From Prorocentrum cordatum (Eukaryota > Sar > Dinophyceae > Prorocentrales > Prorocentraceae), in the NCBI GenBank assembly GCA_963575745.1, contig CAUYUJ010014618.1, forward strand, positions 85,142 through 149,141: a DNA stretch of 64,000 nucleotides. The letters run 5' to 3'. The translations under genes were made by a program, and so were the position numbers. The notes under the pieces were generated by a model, which worked only from the letters and a program-made list of their open reading frames with translations, had not been told where the DNA came from and ran no database searches. Of the stretch, positions 10,291 to 20,150 are shown in pieces. How positions within the stretch are numbered: position 1 is the first letter of the stretch; each line of letters opens with the position of its first letter.

Positions 10291-10660
10291 ATGGTCCACG
10301 ACCTGTTTCCTTCAGGACTTCCCTCCTTCATGCCATGAGCCGCCGTCGTCTTCACCGCCACTGACGCCGCGAACCGTCGACGCGTCGCCCTTCGTCGTGC
10401 GCTGCCTCGTCGCACAACGACCACCGCGCTCGAGTGGAACTGCGGGCCCTGCTGAAGGCCGTCGTCGAGGTCCTTCGGAGGGCTCTCCGCGGGACTGGCT
10501 AATGATCCCGAGTCGTTCCTTGGTGGCCCCTGGGCCTGAGATAGTCGTTTCCAGGCCCCTAGAGCTTCGGATCGTCTCGGAACCTTATCCTTCACTGCGA
10601 ACTCCATCTCCTCCTCTCTCTGCTCACTCCACCTTCTACCTTCCCTTGTACTCATCGTCG
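10291..10660. other. Spacer without a supported gene
   Basis: A frame near 10430-10490 reads ELRALLKAVVEVLRRAL, which could be an LRR helix but is too short to call. The end is pyrimidine-rich. Confidence 0.35.
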
Positions 10661-10830
10661 TTCACAAAGGGGGGGGAGGCCGAGGACGGCGGACGAGGCG
10701 GGGAGGAAGAGGATGGGAGGCGTGAGAATAGGCCAGAACGGGAGGGCCAGGGAGGAGGAGGGGAGGAGGACCAGGGAGGAGGAGGAGGAGGAGGAGGACG
10801 AGGACGAGGAGGAGAAGGACGCACGCACTT
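10661..10830. repeat. GGA-rich purine tract
   Basis: Imperfect GGAGGA/GGGAGG repeats. Acidic and Gly/Arg-rich frames through it are artefacts. Confidence 0.85.
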
Positions 10831-10864
10831 CAGGGCCACCAGGAGAGGGGGCATGCCCACTTGT

Positions 10865-11240
10865 GAGGCCTTGGGGGGACCGTTGGGGACACTGGGAGCT
10901 CTTGCGGCCTTGTGGGGGTTCTCAGGGGAACTAGGGATCCGTGGGGACCCTTGGGGACCTGTGGCCACCGGGCTTCGGCCTCTTGGGGAATCTCGGGGGG
11001 GGTCTGAAAGCTTGTTGGGGGCCTCTTGGAGCCTTTTGAGGGGTTCCTGGGCGCCTGCTGGCGGTCTCGGGGGTCCTCTTTGAGCGAAGATCTCGACACG
11101 CCTGTTCGAATTACTTATCTATTGGGGCCCTGTTGTGGTTCTCTTGGGCCGTAACGTCTTTTTGCTCGCATATGGGCTCTCTTAGGCTGTCTTGAAGCCC
11201 TCTTGGGGTCCTGTTGGGCCGCGTTCGAAAGATCTTGCAG
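10865..11240 (+). repeat. CTTGGGG minisatellite, array 2
   Basis: Phrases such as ccttggggaccttggggac and gcctcttggagccttttg have the same strand sense as at 0.2-0.8 kb. It is followed by less regular related sequence to about 11510. Confidence 0.75.
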
Positions 11241-11559
11241 GCTTATTGAGCCGCCTTAGATGTTGCCAGCACCACAAAGCATATGCAAAACATCAAAGTT
11301 GTTCGCCGGTGATTGGGACGGGCTTGCTTCTTGGGACCTTATTTGGGGTTGTTTAATAGCCCTCTTCGGTCCTCTCCGAAGCCTCTTGGGCTGTCTCGAA
11401 ACCACCTTGCGTGTTTTTGAGGATGCATCGACGTGTTGGAGCCCAGCCAGATCCAGCTTAGATGGCATATGGTGTATCTTTGAGGCCACAGATTTTATAT
11501 TCGGAAGCTCCAGGGGCCACATGTGGCGGATGCAAGTGCAATCCACTATGTAAACCTAT

Positions 11560-11750
11560 TGATTTAACATCGTCGTCAGCGTGGATTCCAAATCGTGTGC
11601 TCCAGAATCTTACGTGGTGCAAAGTACGTGGTGCAATACATGCGGCACTATAGATTTCTAGTGCAAGCTATGCGGTGCAGCTGGTATGGTGGAAGCTAGG
11701 TGGCGCAATAAATGTGGCGCAAGCCATGTGGTCAATCTTCGTAGTGTAGT
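11560..11750 (+). repeat. GTGGTGCAAGCTA minisatellite, array 1
   Basis: About 15-bp units such as tacgtggtgcaa, agctatgcggtgcag and gtggcgcaagccatgtgg. Related arrays lie at 46.35-46.64 kb (inverted) and 47.41-47.49 kb. Two of the three adjoin a CTTGGGG array. Confidence 0.7.
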
Positions 11751-12021
11751 TCGCCAATGCTCAACTTGAAGTTGCCAACTACAATCTTCGGCCAGTCATT
11801 CCACCCACCCGCCTCAACTCGGTTCGCAAAGCCCATGCGGCGGCGATTGTGATGAGTGCTTGGTGTTAGCTTCTTCGTCTCTGCGGCCGCGCTAGCCCGC
11901 GTGTGCTCGCGCGCGCAGCGGCAAACTAGTTTCGCGAGACCGACGCGGCCGCGGTGGCGCTGCCCCTGGGCACCTCCCAGCGGGCATTTCAGTGTGAGTC
12001 GGCGACGTGGGCGGGCGCCAC

Positions 12022-12139
12022 ATCGGGGTTGTGTTCTGAGACCATTGTTTTTGCTCTTAGAACATTTATGGCCATTTATGGGTTCTAAGAACATATCGTG
12101 GCAGGACTACAGGAATGCCGGGACGGTCGGTCCCTGCTC
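12022..12139 (+). mobile_element. Family C copy 2, left-truncated
   Basis: Carries gtgttctgag and gttctaagaacatatcgtgg, then caggactacaggaatgccgg and the gacggtcggtccctgctc tail as in copies 1 and 3. The left TIR is not visible. Confidence 0.65.
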
Positions 12140-12222
12140 GGAAAGGCGGCGAGGGGTGCGGCAGACCAGCTCAGTGCCGTCAAACGGATAACCACGCAGG
12201 CGTCGAAGAATAAAGCGTACCC

Positions 12223-12382
12223 TTGAGTCGGGCCTGTCCCTCTACAGGAGGGATATTCAAAAATAGGCAAAACATTAACCTGGGGACGATCATTTCGATA
12301 TGGTTGTGCAGTTTTTGTATATTTCGTGATTCTTTCTATTTGTCGTCCAAGACCCGCCTGTAGGAGGACACGCTCGACCTAA
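12223..12382 (+). mobile_element. Family B TIR element copy 2
   Basis: Left end ttgagtcgggcctgtccctc, then tacaggagg; internal cctggggacgatcatttcg; right end cgcctgtaggaggacacgct, then cgacctaag. Same orientation as B1. Confidence 0.8.
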
Positions 12383-12499
12383 GCATACCCTTCCTTCCCA
12401 CGATCCTCATGAGTATCACCGGCCGAGACAGTCTTGGTCAGCCGTGGGGCGCGGCGGGGCCGAACTTCAATATCGCCAGGGGGAGCATGCACCGCAGAT

Positions 12500-12672
12500 C
12501 GAATATTGTGATCATGGTTCTCATTATCATCGACATCATCATCATCGTCATCATCATCGTTGTCATCATCATCAGCAGCATCATCATCAGCATCATCACC
12601 GATGTCATCATCATCATCATCATCATCACCATCACCATCACCATCACCATCACCATCATGGTCATCGTCATT
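12500..12672. repeat. ATC/CAT trinucleotide microsatellite
   Basis: Imperfect ATC repeat ending in CATCAC units. Ile-, Met- and His-rich frames are artefacts. Confidence 0.95.
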
Positions 12673-12804
12673 CGCCGAGTTCGCGAGGAGAATCTGTTTC
12701 AGGTGAAACGCACGTTGACTTTTTTGTGGGGGGGGGGGATGTCCCGAGCGAAACGCTCAAGTGTTCGAGCTCCCCCTCCCCTTCTACTTCCGCCCCCGTG
12801 ACGA

Positions 12805-13055
12805 CGTTGTCGCGATACCGTCTTACTTCTCAGGATCATTCCTGCTCTTCCCACCCCTCCAAGGAGGCCCTGCTTGAGCGAGCAGGGTATTGCTATACCA
12901 TGATATGTCACAGGATTCCTGCTCCGCCCACCCCCCCAGGGATGCCCCGTCTGAACCAGCAGGTTATCGCTATACCGCAGTATTCCTCAGGATTTCCATC
13001 CCTCCCCCCCCCTCTAGAGAGGCCCCACAAGAGCGAGCACGGTATCGTTATATCA
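12805..13055 (+). repeat. 77-bp tandem repeat, about three units
   Basis: Each unit runs from a cgctatacc-like start through tcaggattcctgctc and a C-rich stretch to ggccctgcttgagcgagc. Landmarks are at about 12812, 12893, 12969 and 13044. Confidence 0.75.
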
Positions 13056-13419
13056 TGAGGCACTCCGTGCATCAGTACAGTCCGAAATATTCCGTTCGTT
13101 CCTCCTCTTCTTGCTCCTCCTATGTTCTGTTGCGACCTGCCCAGAAACGTTTATTGTCCCGCCGAAATCCCGATGTTTATGATCCCCACCCTGTGATTAT
13201 CGGGGGATAGGGTTACGAACCCCTATGGGTGCTAGCACTTTTTGGGGAAATCCGGTCGCGCTGTCTGTCTGCATTGCTTGCTTGCCATCCCCAGGGGACC
13301 AGGTTTCCTTCACGGTGTGGCGCAGTGGCCGCCCCAGGCCTGAGCTGAGCGTGGTGTGAGAGGCCTTGTATCGGCGGTGCGCCCGCGGGGAAGTGAGAAG
13401 GGGTGGCTGGGGGGCGCGT

Positions 13420-13565
13420 AGTGGGGAGGCGACGAACGGGGGGGGGGGCACCGCAAGGGCTGCAGAACAGGGGCCTTCCATGGGGCCCCGGAAGGGGTCC
13501 TTTCGGGTCCTAAGGGGGGCCTTCAGGGTCCTGAAATGGCACTTTTCTTCTCGGTGACCCTCAAG
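13420..13565 (+). repeat. Family Q copy 2
   Basis: Matches 3.38-3.56 kb: gggggggggcaccgcaaggg, then ctgcagaacagg, the ggggcccc-rich middle and ggcacttttcttc. Same orientation. Confidence 0.6.
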
Positions 13566-13694
13566 ACGTGTGGTAGCTCAATGTGTGTTTACGCCCGTCG
13601 GCCCCACCAGTAGGTCGTGACATCGCCAGTGTCGTATCGAATGGTCTCGATGGACAAACCCACGTTGGCGCTAACACACGTTCTGAGGATCGTC

Positions 13695-13765
13695 GATCTT
13701 CCCCCGCCGCTTTGTGAGAAGGCCTTCTTCTTTTTCCCCCTCCTCGCTCGCCGCCGAAGGGATGA
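13695..13765 (+). repeat. Family P copy 2, partial
   Basis: tgtgagaaggccttcttctt, then ttccccctcctcgctcgccg and ccgaa, matches the ends of the P copies at 3.1 and 40.7 kb. Confidence 0.6.
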
Positions 13766-13887
13766 CGGAGGAGGAGCAGCACAGACCCTCCGTGGGATCC
13801 CGATCGCTTTTTGGGGAGGCCCCTCCGAGGAGCTGCAGGGAATTATCGGGAGTCTCTCCAGGGGCTCTGCGACGGCCTCCAGAGGAG

Positions 13888-14036
13888 GCCCCTGGAGGAC
13901 AGGGCTGGGCCTGAACGTTGTTTTGCTGGACTTTGGGGCTGTGTTTCGTGTTTCGTTCTGGGAGGGAGCAACACGAAAGACAACACGAAAACAAAACGAG
14001 AAGCAACGTTTAGATCCAGCCTTGCTGGAGGGCCTC
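13888..14036 (+). mobile_element. Family R hairpin element copy 2
   Basis: Inverted ends GGGCTGGGCCTGAACGTTG and CAACGTTTAGATCCAGCC, with the gtttcgtgtttcg and cgaaaacaaaacgag tracts of R1. Same orientation as R1. The ends are better paired here than in R1. Confidence 0.7.
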
Positions 14037-14116
14037 TGAGCAGTGCCCAGGGGGGCTCCACAGGAGGCCCCTGGCAATTCCCCGGGTAGGGGGCACCGGC
14101 AGGCGCCGGGCCTCCT

Positions 14117-14460
14117 CTCTCACCCTTGTCCTCGCCCTCCTCGGCTCTTCTCCCACCCTATGCCTCCCCGCCTCCATGTTCCCTCCTCCCTCCCCCTTAG
14201 CTCCATCTTCTCCGTCATGCCGTCTCCATCCTCTCTCACCCTTGTCCTCGCCCTCCTCGGCTCTTCTCCCACCCTAGGCGGGGAGGCAGCTCCCTCCTTC
14301 CTCCCCCTTAGCTCCATCTTCTCCGTCATGCCGTCTCCATCCTCTCTCACCCTTGTCCTCGCCCTCCTCGGCTCTTCTCCCACGCTATGCCTCCCCGCCT
14401 CCATGCTCCCTCCTCCCTCCCCCTTAGCTCCATCTTCTCCGTCATGCCGTCTCCATCCTC
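14117..14460 (+). repeat. Tandem repeat of about 113 bp, three units
   Basis: Each unit starts ctctctcacccttgtcctcg and contains ctccatcttctccgtcatgc. Starts are at 14117, 14233 and 14343. The second unit has a rearranged middle. Confidence 0.85.
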
Positions 14461-14544
14461 CCTTCTCCTCCTCCGTTCTCGCAGTCGCCCACTGCTCTCT
14501 GATCGGGCCCTGGTGGCCCGCTCCGCCCAGGAACGTGCGGAATC

Positions 14545-14830
14545 GCAGTCGGCGATGCATCGCCGATTCAAGGTCGATGCTTCCCCCCTCCTCCCCCCCT
14601 CCTCCTCCTCCTCCTCCTCCTCCTTCTCCTCCTCCCCCTCCTCCTCGTCCTCCTCCTCCTCCTCGTCCACCTCCTCCAGCGCTTCTTTCTGGTCGGGCGG
14701 TGCCGAGGGAGGTCGCCGCCAGCCAGGACCTCCTGGAGTTCGAGGGTCGGGTAGGTGGAGGAGAAGGAGAAAGAGGAGGCGGAGGAGGAGGAGGAGAAGG
14801 AGAAAGAGGAGGATGATGAGGAGAATCAGA
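14545..14830. repeat. GATGCATCGCCGAT scrap and CTC/GGA tracts
   Basis: A small GCATCGCCGAT piece of family H at about 14553-14575 is followed by CTCCTC-rich sequence and then a GGAGGA block from about 14756. No gene recognised. Confidence 0.7.
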
Positions 14831-15017
14831 GTAAGCCAAAGATGCATAAGTTAAACGATGTTGCAATACACCTTCCCGTCCCAAGTCCCATCCCAACACG
14901 CCCCCACGAGTCTTCACCACAAGAAGCCTCCCCCCTGGAAGGACCAGCACGGTCGTGTTCAATTCGCGAGGGACCCATTTTGAAAAGGCTTGCCTCGCAT
15001 CCTTCTGGCGCGCAGTC

Positions 15018-15122
15018 TTAAGTCGGGCATGTCCCTCAACAGGGGGCACGCTCAAGAATAAGCAAATAGTAATATGTGGACGATTGTTCGATTGTCCGTT
15101 GAGTATTTGGGTGTGCTTTCAA
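15018..15122 (+). mobile_element. Family B copy 3, right-truncated
   Basis: Left end TTAAGTCGGGCATGTCCCTC is intact and the internal atatgtggacgattgttcg is recognisable. The right TIR is missing, and GC-rich sequence starts at about 15123. Confidence 0.75.
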
Positions 15123-15276
15123 CTACCGGCGCGGCTCGGCGCGTCAGCCGCGCCCGGCGCCCCCGCCGCGCGGCCCGCGGCGGCCGCGTCGTGGGGTGCG
15201 CCTCCGCGGGCGCGGCGGCGCGGGCGTCGGAGGCGTCCTGAGGCCCGGGGAGGTCTCTGGAGACGGTCAGGGGCGG

Positions 15277-15277
<1 letters not shown>

Positions 15278-15316
<39 letters not shown>

Positions 15317-15318
15317 TA

Positions 15319-15364
<46 letters not shown>

Positions 15365-15416
15365 TGTCGATCATCGTCGTGGTCGCTGTCGTCGTCGCTA
15401 TCGTCGTCGTCTTCGT
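15278..15416. repeat. GTC trinucleotide microsatellite
   Basis: Mostly pure GTC/TCG repeat with a few interruptions. Confidence 0.95.
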
Positions 15417-15689
15417 CGTGGACGTCTGGGATCACACAGTTCAGCGCGGCGTCCAGCGCTATCGCCGCTCCGACGGAACAAGAAGAGCGCCCCCCGCGGT
15501 GGAGAGGCGCTTCGAGGGAGGCCTCCGGGGGCAGCTGCCCCGTGCAGCGCCGCGTGCGCGGAGGTGCTGGGTGCCTCGACCCAACGGGGTGGCAGGCAGG
15601 ACCTCCGCTTTGAAAAGAGGCGCGGGCGAAGCCGAGCGGCCTTGAGGCATTGGCATCGCCCGGCTCCAAAGGTGATCGTTCTTGTTATG

Positions 15690-15905
15690 CATTGTTTTGC
15701 CGATCGGCGCGGGCCCCCCTTCCCCCCTCCCCCCCCCATGGAGTAGATCTTTTGGCTGTTTTTGGGCGCCTGTCTCGAGCGGGTGGGGTCTCCCCCATGG
15801 GGGCGCATTGCTGCAAACAGTCGCGCTAAGCAGAGGTCTGGAGCCAGATCCTCCCCCCTCCCCCCCTCTTCCGCCCAATGTCGAAACGCCGAATCAAAAA
15901 AACGC
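15690..15905 (+). repeat. Family G copy 1
   Basis: Matches 33.33-33.52 kb: gttttgccgatcggc, tggagtagatctt, cgcctgtctcgagcgggtgg, aacagtcgcgct, aagcagaggtc and cgcccaatgtcgaa. Same orientation. Both end in a YCC-rich tract. Confidence 0.75.
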
Positions 15906-15945
15906 TCACGAGTTGTTTTCTCTGAGGTCCCCTTGGGAACCACTC

Positions 15946-16188
15946 TAGGCCTCCTAGATGAGGTCGGAGCAGATTGGGCCGGAGGATCGCGCCGCATCGC
16001 CGATGCATCGGCGATGCGGCTCGATGTGGAGCCCGACTTGCACGTCGACGTCGCCGATGCATCGCCGACGTCGACGATGCATCGCCGCTGCATCACCGAT
16101 GCATCGCCGATGCATCGCCGATGTGTCGGCGATGCGGCGCGATCCTCCGACCCCGTCTGCTCTGACCCCGTCTAGCTAGGAGGCCTCT
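15946..16188. mobile_element. Family H palindromic element copy 1
   Basis: taggcctcctagatgaggtc, then ggag and ggaggatcgcgccgcatcgc at the left, is mirrored by gcgatgcggcgcgatcctcc, then gaccccgtct and aggaggcct at the right. The centre is an array of GATGCATCGCCGATGCATCG palindromes. A near-direct repeat of about 18 bp, ggtccccttgggaaccac and ggtcccctcgggaaccac, lies outside both ends (15926 and 16199). Confidence 0.75.
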
Positions 16189-16424
16189 GTTCCCGCGGGG
16201 TCCCCTCGGGAACCACGTGAGCCCTTGGGGGCCGGGGCTCCGCGGTGTGCCGCGGCCGCCAGCCCGGCAGGCCGGGTAGCCGAGCTCGCAGGCCCTCTCT
16301 CGCCGCTCCTGGGAGCGGGCTGGACCCACGGCGCCACAGCGGGCTGGCGGCCCGCGTGTCCGCATTTGGCCTCGGGGAGGTCGTCTCGGGGGCGTTGCGT
16401 GAGGAAGCGGATAGCTATCAAGCA
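16189..16424. other. GC-rich spacer between H1 and C3
   Basis: No second copy or gene recognised. Frames on both strands have biased composition only. Confidence 0.4.
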
Positions 16425-16651
16425 TTGGCGAAGCGTCCTGGCGAAGCCTACAGGCCCACCAAAGAAACTTCTCTAAGAGCTTCCTGAGGTCTGCACGGAA
16501 TGTTCTCAGAACATTTCTGGCCGAGATTGTCTTGTTCTGACACATCGGGCTTACGTTCTGAGAACATTCTTGTTGATCTTAGAACATTTTCGGGGTTCTA
16601 AGAAAATTTCGTGGTAGGCCTACAGGAATGCCGGGACGGTCGACCCCTGCT
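16425..16651 (+). mobile_element. Family C hairpin element copy 3, most complete
   Basis: Left gcgaagcgtcctggc and gcctacaggcccacc pair with right gtggtaggcctacagg and aatgccgggacggtcg. The core has TGTTCTCAGAACA, TTCTGAGAACA and cttagaacattttcggggtt, then ctaagaa. It is directly followed by H2, so two elements abut. Confidence 0.7.
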
Positions 16652-16656
16652 CAAAT

Positions 16657-16941
16657 CTAGACCTCCCAGATTGGGGTGGAGCAGATGGGGTCGGAGGATC
16701 GCGCCGCATCGCCGATGTATTGCAGAGCGTGATTTGCCCACCCCGCTTTCGCTTCCAGACAAGACCAAGTCATACCACGCGCCTCCTCATCAGACGTCGC
16801 CGATGCATCGCCGACGTCCACGATGCATCGCCGGTGCATCGCCGATGCTTCCGATGCATCCCCGACGCATCGCCGATGCATGGGCGATGCGGCGCGACAC
16901 TCCGACCCCATCCACTCCGACCCCATCTAGGAGGCCTCTAG
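16657..16941. mobile_element. Family H palindromic element copy 2
   Basis: Ends tagacctcccagattggggt and ccccatctaggaggcctcta are inverted. Inner ggtcggaggatcgcgccgca has its partner at 16883-16905. The middle has GATGCATCGCC repeats plus an unrelated insert near 16730-16795. Confidence 0.75.
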
Positions 16942-17039
16942 AATAGGCGCGGCACTGATTCGAGAGCTCTCTTTTGACAAGAAGCCGCCTTCCATGCGAG
17001 AAGCCAGTGCAGATTCCCAGAACGATTGCGCGCGGCTCA

Positions 17040-17475
17040 AAGGCGATAGTCAAATTTTGAAAATTGCCCCCCCTTTCACCCGTCGATCTGCTTCAAACGT
17101 TTCAGACGAATGTCCGCGGTGCCACGGGGATAACCACATTTTGGAAATGACCCGTGTTCAATGTTTGCAGTTTTTGCAGGAAGTTTTAAAACGATTTTGC
17201 ATTGCGCTGAGGCGAGGACCACATTTTGAAAACGATATTCGCTCAATTCGCGAAAGGGCTGAACATTTTCAGAATGAACGCGCGTGGCGCTACGACGAAA
17301 ACCACGCTTTGAAGACGATCTGTGCCCAATCTTCGAAACGAATACGTTGGATCGAATGTGCTCGGCGCTGAGGCGAGTGCCGCATTCCGAAAACGACTGC
17401 TCGCCATCCGCGAAGCTGCAGCAAGCTGTGACGACGAATGTCCGCGGCGTTAGGGCGAGATCCACATTTCGAAAG
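17040..17475 (+). repeat. Diverged 82-bp tandem repeat, about six units
   Basis: The landmark aggaccacattttgaaaacg recurs with changes at about 17133, 17219, 17302, 17380 and 17462. Between landmarks, cgaatgtccgcggcg and ttcgcgaaa recur. Units are only moderately similar, so the array is old. Confidence 0.7.
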
Positions 17476-17612
17476 CCATCCGATGTCTATCAGGCGAACT
17501 GTTGCAACCTTCAAGCTTCAGGCTCAGACATGTGGAGGAGGTCTCAGGCGAAACGCCGGGTCCGCCCTACCGCCCCGCCTGGAGGAGTTACCTATGAGGG
17601 ATGGGAGGAGGA

Positions 17613-17769
17613 TCAAGTTGGGCGTGTCCCTCGACAGGAGGAATATCCAAAGATATTTTATCATAGTCTGGGGACGATGTTTCGATTAGTTTTACCTTTT
17701 TGGAGCATCCTTTGACTATTCCTCATTGTTCGCCCAACATCCGCCTGTAGGGGGACATGCCCGACGGAA
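17613..17769 (+). mobile_element. Family B TIR element copy 4
   Basis: Left tcaagttgggcgtgtccctc, then gacaggagg; internal agtctggggacgatgtttcg; right cgcctgtagggggacatgcc, then cgacgga. Same orientation as the other copies. Confidence 0.8.
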
Positions 17770-17860
17770 TGGGATGAGGATCGAGGGTCATTGGGGTCTG
17801 GGGCGTCGATCGAGCATCGACCAGGAGGATCGATTGGGGATCGGTGCTGAGCGGAAGCTC

Positions 17861-18316
17861 AGAGCCCGGAATCATCAGGGGTAACTCGGGTCAGGGATAA
17901 CTCGGGTTCCTTTTTCGGGAATCCAAACCCGAGTTACCCCGAACCCGAGTTACCCCGGATAACTCGGGCGCCCAGAGCCCCGAATCATCAGGGGTAACTC
18001 GGGTCAGGGCTAACTCGGGTTCCTTTTTCGGGAACCCAAACCCGAGTTACCCCGGACCCGAGTTACCCCGGATATTTCGGGCGCCCAAGAAGCCCCGAAT
18101 CATCCGGGGTAATTCGGGTCAGGGCTAACTCGGGTTCCTTTTTCGGGAATCCAAACCCGAGTTACCCCAGACCCGAGTCACCCCGGAGAACTCGGGCGCC
18201 CAGAGCCCCGAATCATCAGGGGCAACTCGGGTCAGGGCCAACTCGGGCTCCTTTTTCTGGAATCCAAACCCGAGTTACCCCGGACCCGAGATACCCCGGA
18301 TAACTCGGGCGCCCAA
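17861..18316 (+). repeat. Four tandem copies of palindromic family E
   Basis: Units of about 110-118 bp start at about 17861, 17974, 18091 and 18202. Each holds gaatcatcaggggtaactcg and cccgagttaccccgga as an inverted pair around a tttttcggga centre. Small differences between units show that they diverged after duplication. A tail piece (ataactcgggcgcccaag) recurs at 18581-18598. Confidence 0.9.
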
Positions 18317-18329
18317 GACCTCCTACCCT

Positions 18330-18485
18330 CACACGTTGAATAGCGAATTGGTCGTTTTCGGTTCGCGAGAGGGCGTCGCGGCCGTCATCTTTGCGGGCCC
18401 AGGTCCGTCGATTTCGGTCCCAGGCCGTGTGCATTAAAGGGTGGTTTACTAAAGGGAGGTTTAAACACCGCCTACTAGAGGCGCA
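18330..18485 (+). repeat. Family T copy 2, uninterrupted
   Basis: Aligns with both halves of the 2.46-2.82 kb copy. At the point where element S sits in the other copy, this one reads gtgcATTAaagg with no insert (18433-18436). Confidence 0.75.
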
Positions 18486-18620
18486 TTTGGGAATAACAAA
18501 TTTCAAGCATGATCAACATACCATCAGGACGTCGCATGTCTGTGGATCGAGGCATGTGGAGAGGTGGGCGAGGGAGGCGGATAACTCGGGCGCCCAAGAA
18601 GCGAGGATCGATTGCGCCAG

Positions 18621-18725
18621 GTGCTCAACCTCCACCACAACACGCGCCTGGGCGAGGAGGGCCTGCGGGCCCTGCGGCGGGCCCTGGAGGGCGGTGCGAT
18701 GCCGGCGCTGCGGGCCCCGCGCCCA
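18621..18725 (+). pseudogene. LRR-like fragment a
   Basis: Translation gives VLNLHHNTRLGEEGLRALRR and then ALEGGAMPAL, matching the LxLxxNxLGxxGxxALAxAL pattern of ribonuclease-inhibitor-type LRRs (as in NLRC3-like proteins). It is preceded by gattgcgccag, a possible splice acceptor. The frame goes on into low-complexity GC-rich sequence and then a family F element, so only about one repeat is present. It could be an exon of a large split gene or a remnant; typed as pseudogene because no gene can be assembled around it. Confidence 0.55.
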
Positions 18726-18785
18726 GCGGGCCGCCCGGGCGCATGCTGCCTGTCGTTAGTCGTTCCTTCTCCTCGAGGAGCAAAA

Positions 18786-18940
18786 CTCACCACCCACCAA
18801 ACCACCTCAACCCAACCCGAAGGCTCAGATTTACCCTCGACTTCCAGTTGGGGGGGGGTCGGGAAACACAGTAAAAACACATGTGGAACCCTTACCCCCC
18901 CCAACCCGAAATTCGGGTCTTCGGGTTGGGTTGGGGTGAC
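18786..18940 (+). mobile_element. Family F TIR element copy 1
   Basis: Left caccaaaccacctcaaccca, then acccgaag, pairs with right cttcgggttgggttggggtg. An inner palindrome, acccgaaattcgggt, and a G run near 18850 are shared by all copies. Non-coding. Confidence 0.8.
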
Positions 18941-19094
18941 TCAGAGCGCGAATTACCTACCCCGCTTTCGCTTCCAGGCAAAACCAAGTCGTACCACGCG
19001 CCTCCTCGTCAAGCGGCCTGTCCAGTACAGGCCGTAGTTTGGCGTCGCTTGGTATCTCTTGGAAGCGAGGGTGGTCAAAAGCAAAACAGCTGCA

Positions 19095-19310
19095 CAATCG
19101 CAGGCCTAGAGGTTGACACCAACACCAAGATCGGCGGGGTTCCTCCACCGAGGGAAGGAGATCCCGATCTCGGTGATGGTGGTGATATTCTGGCTTCCAA
19201 GGTGGCCGAAACATTACCACCAACACCGAACTCTAGGATCACCTCCCTCCTGTGCAGGCAGCCCTCTGTCTTGGTGTTGGTGCCCATTTCCAGGCCTCCC
19301 ACACAGGCAT
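19095..19310. mobile_element. Single-copy long imperfect hairpin N
   Basis: gttgacaccaacaccaaga near 19110 pairs with tcttggtgttggtgcccat near 19269. Outside, aggcctagag pairs with a ccaggcct phrase. Inside, ggtgatggtggt pairs with accaccaacacc. The layout is that of a MITE, but no second copy was found in the window. Confidence 0.55.
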
Positions 19311-19392
19311 GGACTGTCGGAGCTCCGCGCGGAGTTCTTGCATCCGCGTGTGGGCAATCCTGGCGGCGCCATTCGGCGCCGTGACTGGCGCG

Positions 19393-19440
19393 GGGGGTCC
19401 AAGCGCCGATCCCAAGAAATTTTCGCGCGGAGCGCCGCAG
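19393..19440 (+). mobile_element. Family D right-end fragment
   Basis: ggggtccaagcgccgatccc, then aagaaattttcgcgcggagc and gcc, resembles the right arm of D1 and D2. The left arm is missing. Confidence 0.5.
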
Positions 19441-20150
19441 CCACTGTGTTGGATGTCGGTTCATGGGAGCTGCATTTGGACAGCAGTTGTATCGTCTTTT
19501 GCCCTTCGTGCTCTCCCCCCTCCCCATGTTCGGTCTTCTCGTCTCCCTTGTGAGGGGGCGCATCTGGTCCAAATATGGTCCTCCACGTATTTCAAATCTG
19601 GTCCAGGCCAGACCCAAATTTGACAGCTCCAGGGACCACGCAGGCACAGGTCCGCAGCATGCTGGACGGCTCAGGACGGTTCACATTGTGCGCCTTTTTT
19701 CGTATCCCCCGTGCAACGTGTTAGCACGGGCACATCCGTTCTATCGCGAAGGTCTCTCGCCTCCTGGCGTGGGCGGCCGTTATGGCTACACGGGCGGAGC
19801 GAAGCTGCAGCGCGAGGGTGCACAGCCGTGGAGCAAAAAGCGGCGCGAGCACGAGTAGCCAGGCACACACTGGTTCAACAAAGTCAGTCTCACTTGGTGC
19901 TCAGAGCGTTGGCTGCCTGGGGGTAGTGTGCCAAATTGTTCTCCTCCGCCGAAGGTCCCGACCAGCAGGTCCATCCAGATGTGTTCCCATCGGGAGTCGG
20001 CTGTGGAGAAGCAGCTTCGGTGAGTTTCGTAAGCAGACTCGTGGGCTGCAGGATGTGGGCACTGGGGAGGTGGCCAGTGGGCAGGCTACTGCAAGCCATA
20101 CCTGGGCCAAGGAACCCGCGGCGTTGGTGTCAAAGCATGGCCAGATCTAA

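Noticed and set aside
12805-13055. RNA gene or regulatory array in the 77-bp repeat with ctatacc boxes
   Set aside because: No tRNA, 5S or snRNA structure could be built; treated as a plain tandem repeat.
18786-18940. Telomere-like repeat (CCCAACCCAACCC)
   Set aside because: Only two to three units, inside the TIR of a dispersed element, and not the TTTAGGG type expected in these protists.
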